From assembly GCA_037045455.1 (NCBI GenBank), contig JBAOIN010000012.1, positions 310,001 through 374,000 of the forward strand: DNA of 64,000 nucleotides, written 5' to 3'. This DNA comes from JADKAV01 sp037045455. GTDB lineage: Bacteria; Actinomycetota; Actinomycetes; S36-B12; UBA10799. This document shows, one piece after another, positions 37,982 through 46,261 of the stretch. Both the position numbers and the translations under genes were made by a program. The first letter of the stretch is position 1; every line of letters starts with the position of its first letter. The notes under the pieces are model-generated. The model searched no databases. It was not told the origin of the DNA and was given only the letters and a program-made list of their open reading frames with translations.

Positions 37982-39310
37982 ATGGGGACGGTACTAAATG
38001 GGCTACCGAGAAGCCGTAGGCTGCATGAGTGGCGACTAACGGCCCAGTCGTTGCAGAGCTCGGGATCTAGTGAAGCGAGGCCCTTTCGGTCTGTCCCTCG
38101 CGGCTGTGGATCGACCGACTTCATTCTTGTGTTAGCGGTGCTTTCGGCTGTCTCCTGGGCAGGGCTCTTTTGGACGATCCAGCCGTCGTGGCCTCGCGAT
38201 ATCCTCAGCATCGCTGCGCTGACGGTCTCTGCCTTGGCTGGGGCCAGCAAGTATCGAGGACCTCGGGGTCCGTGGCTGGTCGCTTGGACGCTCCTCGGAT
38301 CGGCCGTCGTTGGGCTACTGGTGTGGTCTCTTACCCTCTCGTCACGGTTGGGATTCAACTACTGGACGGGCTGGAGTCCCTGGGTTCCGAGCATGGCCTT
38401 TCTCGTGTTCGGGATGGCTTATGGGAGGCGCCGTGTAGCAGCCTGGCAAGACATCTTGATCGTGGGCGGCTCCCTCGCGGCGTTGGTTCAAGCTGTTGGG
38501 CTGATCTGTCTCGGCCTCGGCCTCGTACACGTGGATCCAATCTCGCCAGATGGCGACTTCTACGGGACTCGCCCCATTCACGCCAGTCTGTCGATGCTCA
38601 TCCTGCTCGCGTTCATCCTGCTTCTGACCCGGCCTCTTCCGGCGAGTAGCGCCAGGCTTGCCCTCACGTCTGTGCTTGGCCTGTCTCTGGTGATCGGTCA
38701 GCACAGAAGTGTGTGGTTAGCAACGGTGGTTGCTGCTGCTGTTCTCCTCTACGAGGGTCTGCGGGCGGGACGAGTGCCACGCGCCGTTGGTCTTCCCCTC
38801 GCCGTGACCGGCTCCTACCTCGCTCTGGCCGTACTCATCCCCCTCGTTACCCAATACACGTTGTTGCCAAGACTCGGGTCATCCAAGATCGCCGCTGCCG
38901 CGCTTCCAGATACGGTCTCATCGACCCACTCACTGTCGTGGCGGTTTGAGATGTGGTCGTCCAGCATGAGTGCTTCACGCCCGATCATGAACTGGCTCTT
39001 TGGGGGGGTGCTCGGCGTCAATCCGGTCAAGTGGCCCGGGATCGGCGTTTCCAATCCTCAGATCACCAGTCACAACATGGCCATCGACGTCATCGTGATG
39101 TTCGGGCTTGCTGGTCTTGTCTTGATGGGGTACGTCTTCGTCCGGGGCATACTTGGGCCCGGAGTTTGGAGGACGCCGTTTGGGGTGTTCTCTCTGTCCT
39201 TGCTGGCCTATGGATTCTTCTATCCGTGGCCAGCCTGGTCATGGCTGGCCGTAGGTGTGGCTGTCTCGCTGGGTCCGATTTCGCTAGGACCGCGACGCGT
39301 AGAAACATAG
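37982..39310 (+). CDS. O-antigen polymerase/ligase-type membrane protein (first of two)
   Basis: 442 residues, about 11 membrane helices after a 45-residue basic N terminus. A large periplasmic loop (residues 295-360) with SSTHSLSWRFEMWSSSMSAS and NPQITSHNMAIDVIVMFGLA matches the Wzy_C pattern, where Arg and the SHN-type His are important. LVIGQHRSVWLATVVAAAVL is the conserved segment before it. Polymerises repeat units or ligates the chain; which of the two cannot be told. The last 91 bases overlap the convergent gmd reading frame. Confidence 0.82.
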   Translation: MGTVLNGLPRSRRLHEWRLTAQSLQSSGSSEARPFRSVPRGCGSTDFILVLAVLSAVSWAGLFWTIQPSWPRDILSIAALTVSALAGASKYRGPRGPWLVAWTLLGSAVVGLLVWSLTLSSRLGFNYWTGWSPWVPSMAFLVFGMAYGRRRVAAWQDILIVGGSLAALVQAVGLICLGLGLVHVDPISPDGDFYGTRPIHASLSMLILLAFILLLTRPLPASSARLALTSVLGLSLVIGQHRSVWLATVVAAAVLLYEGLRAGRVPRAVGLPLAVTGSYLALAVLIPLVTQYTLLPRLGSSKIAAAALPDTVSSTHSLSWRFEMWSSSMSASRPIMNWLFGGVLGVNPVKWPGIGVSNPQITSHNMAIDVIVMFGLAGLVLMGYVFVRGILGPGVWRTPFGVFSLSLLAYGFFYPWPAWSWLAVGVAVSLGPISLGPRRVET

Positions 39311-40272
39311 ACGCTGTCGGCATCGACCATCAACGTCGCCAAGTCCGGGGCCAGCGTGCGGGCCTTCCATTCAAGCATCCTCTCCGCTTTGCTCGGATCG
39401 CCCACCAGGTCGTCCACCTCAGTAGGCCGGAGGTACCGCTCGTCGAAACGTACGTGCTTCTCCCAATCGAGCCCGACGTGTCCGAAAGCAAACTCCAGGA
39501 AGTCCCGGACGGAGTAACTGGTGCCCGTAGCCACCACGAAGTCGTTCGGTTCCTCGACCTGAAGCATGAGCCACATCGCCTCCACGTACTCCTTGGCGTA
39601 GCCCCAGTCCCGGCGCGCGTCGAGGTTGCCCAGGTACAGGTACTGCTGCTTGCCTGCTGCGATGCGGGCGGCGGCCATTGAGATCTTGCGCGACACGAAT
39701 GTCTCGCCCCGGCGCGGTGACTCGTGGTTGAAAAGAATCCCGTTCACGGCGAACATGCCGTATGCCTCTCGATAGTTGCGGGTCATCCAATAGGCGTAGA
39801 GCTTCGCCGCGGCATATGGACTGCGTGGCATGAGCGGGCTGCTCTCAGATTGTGGCGGGGGGCTCGACCCGAACATCTCCGAACTCGATGCCTGGTAGAA
39901 GCGGGAGGGGACCTGGGTTGCTCGGATGGCCTCGAGGATCCGTGTAGTGCCCAGTCCCGAGACGTCCCCGGTGAACTCCGGCTCGTCGAAGGACACGCGA
40001 ACATGAGATTGGGCCCCCAGGTGGTACACCTCGTCGGGCGCCACCTTCTCTATCAACGTTGTGAGCCGAGAGGAGTCGGTGAGGTCTCCGTAGTGCAGGA
40101 ACAGGCGAGCATCAGGATCATGCGGATCGGTGTAGAGATGATCGATGCGGTGTGTGTTGAATGTTGATGCCCGGCGGATCAGCCCATGGACGGTATAGCC
40201 CTTCTCCAGCAGCAGCTCGGCCAGGTAGGACCCGTCCTGGCCGGTGATACCCGTGATCAGCGCCGTCTTCAT
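39220..40272 (-). CDS. gmd: GDP-mannose 4,6-dehydratase
   Basis: Makes GDP-4-keto-6-deoxymannose, first step of GDP-fucose synthesis. 350 residues from ATG 40272. NAD(P) motif ALITGITGQDGSYLAELLLE, then VHGLIRRASTFNTHRIDHLY; catalytic Thr/Ser in QASSSEMFG and SPYAAAKLYAYWMTRNYREA; FNHESPRRGETFVSRKI and DARRDWGYAKEYVEAMW are Gmd-specific. Expected family end is near PDLATLMVDAD; about 30 further residues, STRRGPSEIGPSETATPTAS and on, are antisense to the polymerase 3' end and may be the result of a lost stop or a base error. Start is only 24 bases from the fcl start on the other strand. Confidence 0.93.
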   Translation of the reverse strand: MKTALITGITGQDGSYLAELLLEKGYTVHGLIRRASTFNTHRIDHLYTDPHDPDARLFLHYGDLTDSSRLTTLIEKVAPDEVYHLGAQSHVRVSFDEPEFTGDVSGLGTTRILEAIRATQVPSRFYQASSSEMFGSSPPPQSESSPLMPRSPYAAAKLYAYWMTRNYREAYGMFAVNGILFNHESPRRGETFVSRKISMAAARIAAGKQQYLYLGNLDARRDWGYAKEYVEAMWLMLQVEEPNDFVVATGTSYSVRDFLEFAFGHVGLDWEKHVRFDERYLRPTEVDDLVGDPSKAERMLEWKARTLAPDLATLMVDADSVYVSTRRGPSEIGPSETATPTASHDQAGHG

Positions 40273-40296
40273 CGGGCTCAACGTTATCGTCAGGAT

Positions 40297-41211
40297 GTGC
40301 TTTCAGACTCCCTCGTCTACGTCGCGGGTCATCGGGGATTGGTCGGAGCAGCGGTATGTCGAGCTCTGTCGGCGCGGGGTATTGAGCCGCGTCGGGTGGA
40401 CATCTTCCGAGCTGGACCTGCGGGACAGGGACAGGACGTTCGAAGCCCTGTTGCAGATCAAGCCTGACGTCATGGTGATGGCTGCGGCCAGAGTCGGTGG
40501 AATCCTGGCCAATGACTCCCGACCTGTGGACTTCCTGAACGACAATCTGCGCATCCAAACGAACCTCTTCGAGGCTGCGCACGCCGCCGGAGTGGAGAAG
40601 GTCCTTTTCCTCGGCTCAAGTTGCATCTACCCGAAACTCGCGCCCCAGCCTATCCCCGAGTCTGCGCTACTCACCGGTCCGCTGGAGGAGACGAATCGCG
40701 CTTACGCCATCGCCAAGATTGCCGGGATCGAGGCGGTGCGTTCCTACCGCAAGCAGTACGGTCACCGCTGGATCAGCGCCATGCCGACCAACCTGTATGG
40801 ACCGGGCGACAACTTCGATCCAGTGTCCAGCCACGTGCTGCCGGCCATGATCCGCAAGTTCCATGAGGCCGACGATTCCGTGACTCTGTGGGGCACCGGC
40901 GCTCCACGCCGGGAGTTCCTTCACGCGGACGACGCCGCCGCCGCCATCCTGCATCTCGCTCGAGCACTATGACGGCGACCAGCACGTCAACGTGGGGTGT
41001 GGCCAGGACATCAGCATCGCGGAGCTGGCCGGCCTCGTCGCAGATGTCACGGGCTTCGAAGGCGACATCATCTGGGACACCTCGAAGCCGGATGGCACTC
41101 CCCGCAAACTGCTGGACGTCTCACTTGCTCTCCGAGCTCGGCTGGCAACCGCAGATCGATCTGCGCGACGGCATCGCCAGCACGTTCCGCTGGTTCCTCG
41201 ACCATGGCTGA
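40297..41211 (+). CDS. fcl: GDP-L-fucose synthase, three frame breaks
   Basis: NADPH-dependent epimerase/reductase that completes GDP-fucose. About 303 residues. GTG 40297 reads VLSDSLVYVAGHRGLVGAAV, the family N terminus. After an extra G near 40380 the frame continues ELDLRDRDRTFEALLQIKPD, VLFLGSSCIYPKLAPQPIPE with the catalytic Ser, and NRAYAIAKIAGIEAVRSYRK with Tyr and Lys; then breaks near 40962 (to EHYDGDQHVNVGCGQDISIA) and 41127 (to SELGWQPQIDLRDGIASTFR), ending WFLDHG at 41211. All blocks are in order, so the enzyme is probably whole in the organism. Confidence 0.88.
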
Positions 41212-41959
41212 GCGGCATTCGATCGGCAGCGTGCAAGTGACAGCTGGCTCCCTTCGACGCATGCGTCGCGCTGGTGGTGGAGGCTGCCCGGACGGGCAAG
41301 GCCGGAGCACGTGCACTTCGTCAACGCCTATACGATCGCTCTCGCTGAAGGAGATCCCGAGTACGCCGGAGTGCTCAATGACGGCCTCTGCTTCACCGAT
41401 GGGGTGCCAGTCGCCTGGGTGGGCCGTCGTGCATATGGGTCGAGCGCTGAGGGCTGGCCCCGCGTGTATGGGCCTGACGTCATGGCGGCAGTCCTCGAAA
41501 GCGACCTCCGGCATTACCTGCTCGGCTCAACTCCGCGCGACGCTGCAGACGCTGCAGGACGTCATTGCCCGCCGCTGGCCGCAAGCCGCAGATCGTCGGC
41601 GCCTCACTCACCGCCCTTCCGGCCGCTGACCGACGCAGGAGCAGCAAGCCCAGGATGCGGCAATCCGCAATTCCGGCGCCCAACTCGTGTGGCTGGGATT
41701 GGGCACGCCGAAGCAGGACTGGGAGGCCGCTCGCGTCGCAGCGAGCACCGGTCTTACCACTCTGGCGGTGGGTGCGGCGTTCGACTTCATAGCTGGAACC
41801 AAGCCGCAAGCGCCGCGGTGGATGCAGCGTTCGGGGGTGGAGTGGGCCTTCCGCCTGGCCAGCGAACCCCGAAGGCTGGCCAAGCGTTACCTGTGGGGAA
41901 ATCCAAGATTCCTGATGGCAGTGGCGCGCGAGCCCGGTTTCAGGAAGCCACGTGCCTAG
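41206..41959 (+). CDS. WecG/TagA/CpsF-family glycosyltransferase, many frame breaks
   Basis: GT26 enzyme, about 248 residues after correction. Starts ATG 41206 inside the end of fcl: MAERHSIGSVQVTAG, then FDACVALVVEAARTGKA, EHVHFVNAYTIALAEGDPEY, LCFTDGVPVAWVGRRAYG and VYGPDVMAAVLESDLRHYLL. The C-terminal half reads PATLQTLQDVIARRWPQA, QIVGASL, PFRPLTDA, then LVWLGLGTPKQDWEAARVAA, which is diagnostic. About six single-base corrections are needed between 41255 and 41650, the densest cluster in the window. Transfers a sugar onto a lipid-linked acceptor. Overlaps the next gene by eight bases. Confidence 0.8.
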
Positions 41960-43151
41960 GCCCTGGGAGCGCTATTCGGGACTGACCTACCTCCTGTTGG
42001 TGCTGTTCCTTCCGCTGAACGTTCCCCTGGTTGCCTTTGGCCTACCAAGCAGTCGATGGATGCTGCAGGAGGCGGGCGGCCATGGTTTGGCTTTGACTGC
42101 CGGTGTGGGCGCAGTTGTCGTCGTCGCGGCCGCACTGAGCCACTCAGTTGACCGTGCTCAGTGGCGGTTCGCCGCGGCGATTGCCGCGTGGAGCGGTGGA
42201 TCAGCCCTGTCGATGTTGGTGCTGGGTTCCACGACCGACGTGCGCTATCTCTACGTTGCGATGACGACCACGGCAGTTTCGATTGCCTCGGCTCTGCTCA
42301 CCCCCGCGATGACACGAGCATTGTTCGTCGCCGCTGGATGGCTGTTCGGCTGGTTGAGCGTCGCGGCAGGAATCAGCGATCTGCTCTGGGACTGGCCACG
42401 GGTTCTCGTCGCAGACCCCCGCTTGGGAGATTTGATGTCGAGCCTGGGCTTGCAGACTGCTGGCTTGGGCGTGCTCAATGGGCTCTCACCCGGCCGCGTC
42501 TTCTTGGCCATGAACTGCGCCGTGGTTCTGGTGTATCTGGTGCGGTTGCGGCCCAACCGTCGGCACCACGTTGTGGTGTGTGTTGGACTTGCGGCGACCC
42601 TGTTGTGGTCGTTCGGCAGAGTTGGTCTGCTGGCCGTCACGCTCGGCTTCATCCTGACTCTCTTCCCGTGGGAACGGCTGAGATCCGTCTGGCTGTTCAG
42701 CGCCCTGCTTGCCATACCGGTCCTACCCCTCGTGGGTTCGCGCTTGGTGCAAGTCAGCGACGCAACGGGGCAGTGGCGCTTTGACTTGTGGTGGACATAC
42801 CTGGACAATTCCGCGCTGTGGTCGCCCTTCGGCCTCGGACCGCAAGCACCCGCGGATCCGATCCGCGGCCACGCCCACAATCAGGTGCTGGAGTCTTTGG
42901 CCAGCGGTGGGCTTGTTTCGCTCTTGGGGTTCCTCGCCTTTCTGTGGCTGGCCTCGAGTGCCGCCCTCCGTGTGGCTCGAAGCGACAACCGGGTGACGAT
43001 GGCGGTCGCGTTTGCTGCCTCCGGCATCTTCGCCACAGATGTGCTAACATTCGGAGGTTCATCGACGGTGGTCAACTCAGCGTTGGTACTGGTGATCATC
43101 GTCATAGTTGGGGCAATGCGACAGCCCGTCAAGGCCACGATGTCCCCATGA
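41952..43151 (+). CDS. O-antigen ligase/polymerase-type membrane protein (second of two)
   Basis: 399 residues, 11 or 12 membrane helices, intact frame. Periplasmic loop with ATGQWRFDLWWTYLDNSALW and GPQAPADPIRGHAHNQVLES, followed by LASGGLVSLLGFLAFLWLAS: the RxxxW and HxHN-type motif of the Wzy_C/O-antigen ligase family. Presence of two such proteins in one locus suggests that one polymerises and the other ligates, or that the locus makes two glycans; sequence alone does not tell which. ATGA overlap with the next gene. Confidence 0.85.
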   Translation: MPRPWERYSGLTYLLLVLFLPLNVPLVAFGLPSSRWMLQEAGGHGLALTAGVGAVVVVAAALSHSVDRAQWRFAAAIAAWSGGSALSMLVLGSTTDVRYLYVAMTTTAVSIASALLTPAMTRALFVAAGWLFGWLSVAAGISDLLWDWPRVLVADPRLGDLMSSLGLQTAGLGVLNGLSPGRVFLAMNCAVVLVYLVRLRPNRRHHVVVCVGLAATLLWSFGRVGLLAVTLGFILTLFPWERLRSVWLFSALLAIPVLPLVGSRLVQVSDATGQWRFDLWWTYLDNSALWSPFGLGPQAPADPIRGHAHNQVLESLASGGLVSLLGFLAFLWLASSAALRVARSDNRVTMAVAFAASGIFATDVLTFGGSSTVVNSALVLVIIVIVGAMRQPVKATMSP

Positions 43152-43768
43152 CCCGCTTCCCCGATCGAGCTGAAGCCGGTCGACAACTCGCAGGCGAATT
43201 GGCTCGGCCCCACTACCCCGACCCGGTGGTCCTTGCTCTGCCTCGGGGTGGCGTTCCGGTGGCGGCCGAGATCGCGCAGGCTCTGGATGCCCCGCTCGAC
43301 CTGATCCTGGCGCGCAAGGTCGGCGTTCCTGGCCAGCCGGAGGTGGCCGCGGGGGCCGTGGTGGACGGGGACCTGGTCGTGAACTCGGACGTCGTCGCGG
43401 CTGTCGGCCTGAGCGAAGATGATGTGCGCGGACTGGCCGAGCGCGAACTCGAGGAGATCGCCAGGCGGCGCCGGCACTATGGGGTGACCGCCCTGCCGCT
43501 TGCAGGCCGCACGGCCGTCGTCGTCGATGACGGCGTCGCGACGGGGGCGACGATGCGGGTGGCGCTGCGGGCGGTCCGGCGGCGCAACCCCGGGCACCTC
43601 GTGCTGGCCGTTCCGGTCGCTCCGCCGCGCACGATTGCTGCCCTTGCGCATGAGGCGGACGAGGTGGTGTGTCTGGTGGCGCCGCGCGGTTTCGTGGCAG
43701 TCGGTCAGTACTACGAGGACTTCCATCAACTCACCGATGACGAGGTCATCGCGTTGCTCGATCGCTGA
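43148..43768 (+). CDS. phosphoribosyltransferase-domain protein
   Basis: 206 residues, soluble. ATG 43148 overlaps the upstream stop. ADVVALP-type strand is VVLALPRGGVPVAAEIAQAL; PRPP-binding loop AVVVDDGVATGATMRVALRA is the type I PRTase signature; VVCLVAPRGFVAVGQYYEDF follows. This group, often annotated as a stand-alone PRTase or fused to dienelactone hydrolase, has no settled substrate. Its coupling to a polysaccharide gene is positional and functionally unexplained. Confidence 0.85.
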   Translation: MTRFPDRAEAGRQLAGELARPHYPDPVVLALPRGGVPVAAEIAQALDAPLDLILARKVGVPGQPEVAAGAVVDGDLVVNSDVVAAVGLSEDDVRGLAERELEEIARRRRHYGVTALPLAGRTAVVVDDGVATGATMRVALRAVRRRNPGHLVLAVPVAPPRTIAALAHEADEVVCLVAPRGFVAVGQYYEDFHQLTDDEVIALLDR

Positions 43769-43836
43769 CCCGGCAAGGCATACCAGGACCGTGGGCCTGT
43801 GACTCGACGCCTGCAGACGTGACCATTCGTTCAGTT

Positions 43837-43859
43837 TGTGACGGTTCGGAGTTGTCACA
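43837..43859. promoter_or_regulatory. inverted repeat TGTGAC-N11-GTCACA upstream of rsgA
   Basis: Perfect 6-bp half-sites 11 bases apart at 43837-43842 and 43854-43859, about 110 bases before the rsgA start in a 199-base gap. Half-sites look CRP-like, but the spacing is too long for a CRP/GlxR site. Could be an operator or chance. Confidence 0.3.
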
Positions 43860-43967
43860 GAATGAGCAAACAGCCACATCTGTAGGGGCGATCGACCGAT
43901 TGGGAAGAGGGCGTCCGGCAACTGACCGGAAACCTCGTGGCACGGCCAGCCCGCTGAGCGCACAATC

Positions 43968-44956
43968 GTGGGCGTGACCCAGACCATGCGAGTCACCGCC
44001 GTGCACAAGCACGAGTGGGAACTCGACTTCGGCACCCCCGCCCAACTGGCGGGGCGATTCCGGCATGCGCTGAACGACCCCGCCGAGATGCCAGTGGTCG
44101 GGGACTACGTCCAGGTCACGGGCGAGCGGCCGGCGTTGATCACCGCAGTCGAACCCCGCCGCGGTCTGCTGGCTCGAAAGCGGCCCGGTGACGTACGCAA
44201 CGACGCGGTCGTGGAACAGCCCATCGCGGCCAACATCGACATTGCGCTGCTGGCGATGGCGGTCGGCGAGGACTTCAGTCTGCGCCGCCTCGAGCGCTAC
44301 CTGACACTGGCCTGGGACTCGGGTGCGACGCCGGTCGTGGTGCTGACGAAGGCCGACCGGGATCCGGCAGCGCTGCCCGACCACCTCGCCCATGTCCAGC
44401 AGGTCGCGCTCGGTGCCAGAGACGGTCGTCACCAGTTCGCACACAGGGCTCGGCCTCGACGCCCTGCGCGACCACCTCGCGCGCGGGAACGACGGCCATC
44501 CTGCTTGGCTCGTCCGGTGTCGGCAAGTCGAGTCTGGTCAATGCCCTGGCCGGCGAGGACGTGCAAGCGGTCACCGATGTGCGGGACTTCGACGAGAAAG
44601 GTAGGCACACCACCACTGTCCGGCGGCTGCTCGAACTTCCCTGGGGAGCGTTCCTGGTGGACACGCCCGGGTTGCGCGAACTGCAGTTGTGGGGCGATGA
44701 GGACTCGCTCGTCGGCGCCTTCCCAGACGTGGAACAACTGGCCCAAATGTGCCGCTTCACCGACTGCACGCACGAGAGCGAACCGGGGTGCGCGGTGCGC
44801 GATCACCTGCCCGAAGAGCGCCTGGAGAGTTGGCGCCGGCTGCGGCGGGAACTGGCTTACCTGGCCCGCAAGACTGACGGCGCCGCGGCACGTGCGGAGC
44901 GCAAGAAGTGGAAGTCGGTGGCGAAGGCGCAGCGGCGGCTCACGCGGGGCTACTGA
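43968..44956 (+). CDS. rsgA: ribosome small-subunit-dependent GTPase RsgA, two frame breaks
   Basis: Circularly permuted GTPase that helps mature the 30S subunit. About 329 residues. N-terminal OB fold (ending GDYVQVTGERPALITAVEPR); G4 motif VVVLTKADR at 44340; after extra bases near 44415 and 44490 the frame carries the P loop ILLGSSGVGKSSLVNALAGE, switch region GRHTTTVRRLLELP, G3 motif LVDTPGLRELQLW, and the zinc knuckle CRFTDCTHESEPGCAVRDH. Ends KAQRRLTRGY at 44956. GTG 43968 used; GTG 43974 or ATG 43986 are alternatives. Converges on the DUF2804 gene with the R2b repeat between. Confidence 0.9.
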
Positions 44957-44987
44957 GGCCGAAACCGCAGCTCCCCGACCCGCCCCC

Positions 44988-45100
44988 GGCAAACGTACGG
45001 ATCCGGGCCTTGTCTGACCCCGATCCGTGGTTCTGCGCGCCGGCCTGCCACAAACGCGTGGATCGAAGCCGCATGTGGCCCGAATCCACACGTTTGGGTC
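44988..45100. repeat. R2b: intergenic direct/inverted repeat, copy 2
   Basis: Two units 61 bases apart: GGCAAACGTACGGATCCGGGC (44988) with partner CTGACCCCGATCCG, and CACAAACGCGTGGATCG (45049) with partner CGAATCCACACGTTTG. Spacer contains GTTCTGCGCG. Same layout and spacing as 11789-11880. Lies between the 3' ends of rsgA and the DUF2804 gene. Confidence 0.75.
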
Positions 45101-45107
45101 GGGGCAG

Positions 45108-46065
45108 TCACCAGCGCATTCTCGCCTCTTCGGCGAATCCCGGAACCCCCTCCACCGTGTGGTTGAGCACCGTTCCCGTTCCACACCCCGAAGCACTGGT
45201 GGGTCTCGGTAGCGATCGCCAGCACGTTGGTCTTGGAAGCTCGCTCGAAGGCCGGTGTGAACACCATGTCCACCTCCGGGCCTCGCACGGTCCACGGCTC
45301 CAGCCAGGCACCGTAGCCCCACTCAAGTTCGTCATGAATCTTCGTTACGATCCCGTCCACGCACAGCGCGTTCTCGGTCATCCCGGTTCCGACCGTCCAC
45401 TTGCCGCCGAACTGCAGTCCGATGGCGTGGCCGTCCGATTCTCCTGATCCGGAACCCCAGTTCCAGACGTTGTTGTAAGGCCACTTGCCACGGCCGTGGT
45501 CCAGAACCGCCCACGCCTGTTCGACCGGACGCTCGACGCCGTCGACGCGCAGGCTCCCGGATGCCGGCAGCGTGTTGTCCTTCACCGTGTACTGGAACCG
45601 CTTGTCGCTCCAGGGGATGACGACGCCCATCGACTCGTGCCCGGCCGGCCGGGCGGCCTGGATGTCGGCCTCGATGCGCGGGGAACGCGCCACCAGGCGC
45701 ACGCCGCCCGTGTTGGGGATCAGGTCCAGGGACAGCTTCTTGGTTCGGGCCCGGGCGGGCGCGCCACTGCGGGGCTCCAGCCGGGGACCGCGTGCGAGCG
45801 GGACGATCGCGGTGTCATCGATCTCCTCGCCCGTGGCGAAATCGGCGAAGTAGACCTGGTGCAGCGCCAGGTAGTCGATGTGGCTCACGGTCAAGCCTAG
45901 GGTCCACGCGGGGGTCTGCACGTTCCAGTACTCCCAGCGCTTGGCCCGGCCCCAACCCCGCAGGTTCGTGGTGTGCAGCGGTGTCCTGGTCCAGCCCACC
46001 GCGTCGGGGTTGAGCCGTCCATCGGGCAGGCACAGGTCGACAGGTTCGGTGATCTCACGCTCCAT
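45108..46065 (-). CDS. DUF2804 family protein, one frame break near the end
   Basis: About 319 residues from ATG 46065. GWTRTPLHTTNLRGWGRAKR and the following WEYWNVQTPAW are the DUF2804 signature; GKWPYNNVWNWGSGSGESDG and LQFGGKWTVGTGMTENALCV continue it. As written the frame runs on to 44950 through the R2b repeat, but removing one base near 45165 gives TVLNHTVEGVPGFAEEARMR and a stop at 45108, the usual end of the family. No signal peptide. Function of DUF2804 is unknown; the fold is predicted beta-rich and lipocalin/AttH-like. Confidence 0.85.
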
Positions 46066-46261
46066 GGCTCAAGCCTGCCAACAGAGACCGGCCGTGGGTG
46101 GTTGGGGCTGCCTTCGGTACCGAACTGGTTGGTCTCGCCGTGCTGCCGACCGAATCGGTACGCGACTCGCCGACGGCTGCAGGATCCCCTCGGCGTGGCG
46201 CGGACCTTTGTGGTTGGCGACGGAAGTTCACTTCAGGTGTCTCAACCGGAAAGGCACGCGG

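Noticed and set aside
12526..41959. Programmed +1 ribosomal frameshifting as a genome-wide mechanism
   Set aside because: Break points share no slippery sequence or downstream structure beyond short homopolymers and occur up to six times in one gene; assembly error is far simpler.
43837..43859. CRP/GlxR binding site
   Set aside because: Half-sites TGTGA and TCACA are 13 bases apart rather than 6.
44950..45107. C-terminal tail of the DUF2804 protein running through the R2b repeat
   Set aside because: A one-base correction near 45165 restores the usual DUF2804 end with a stop at 45108.
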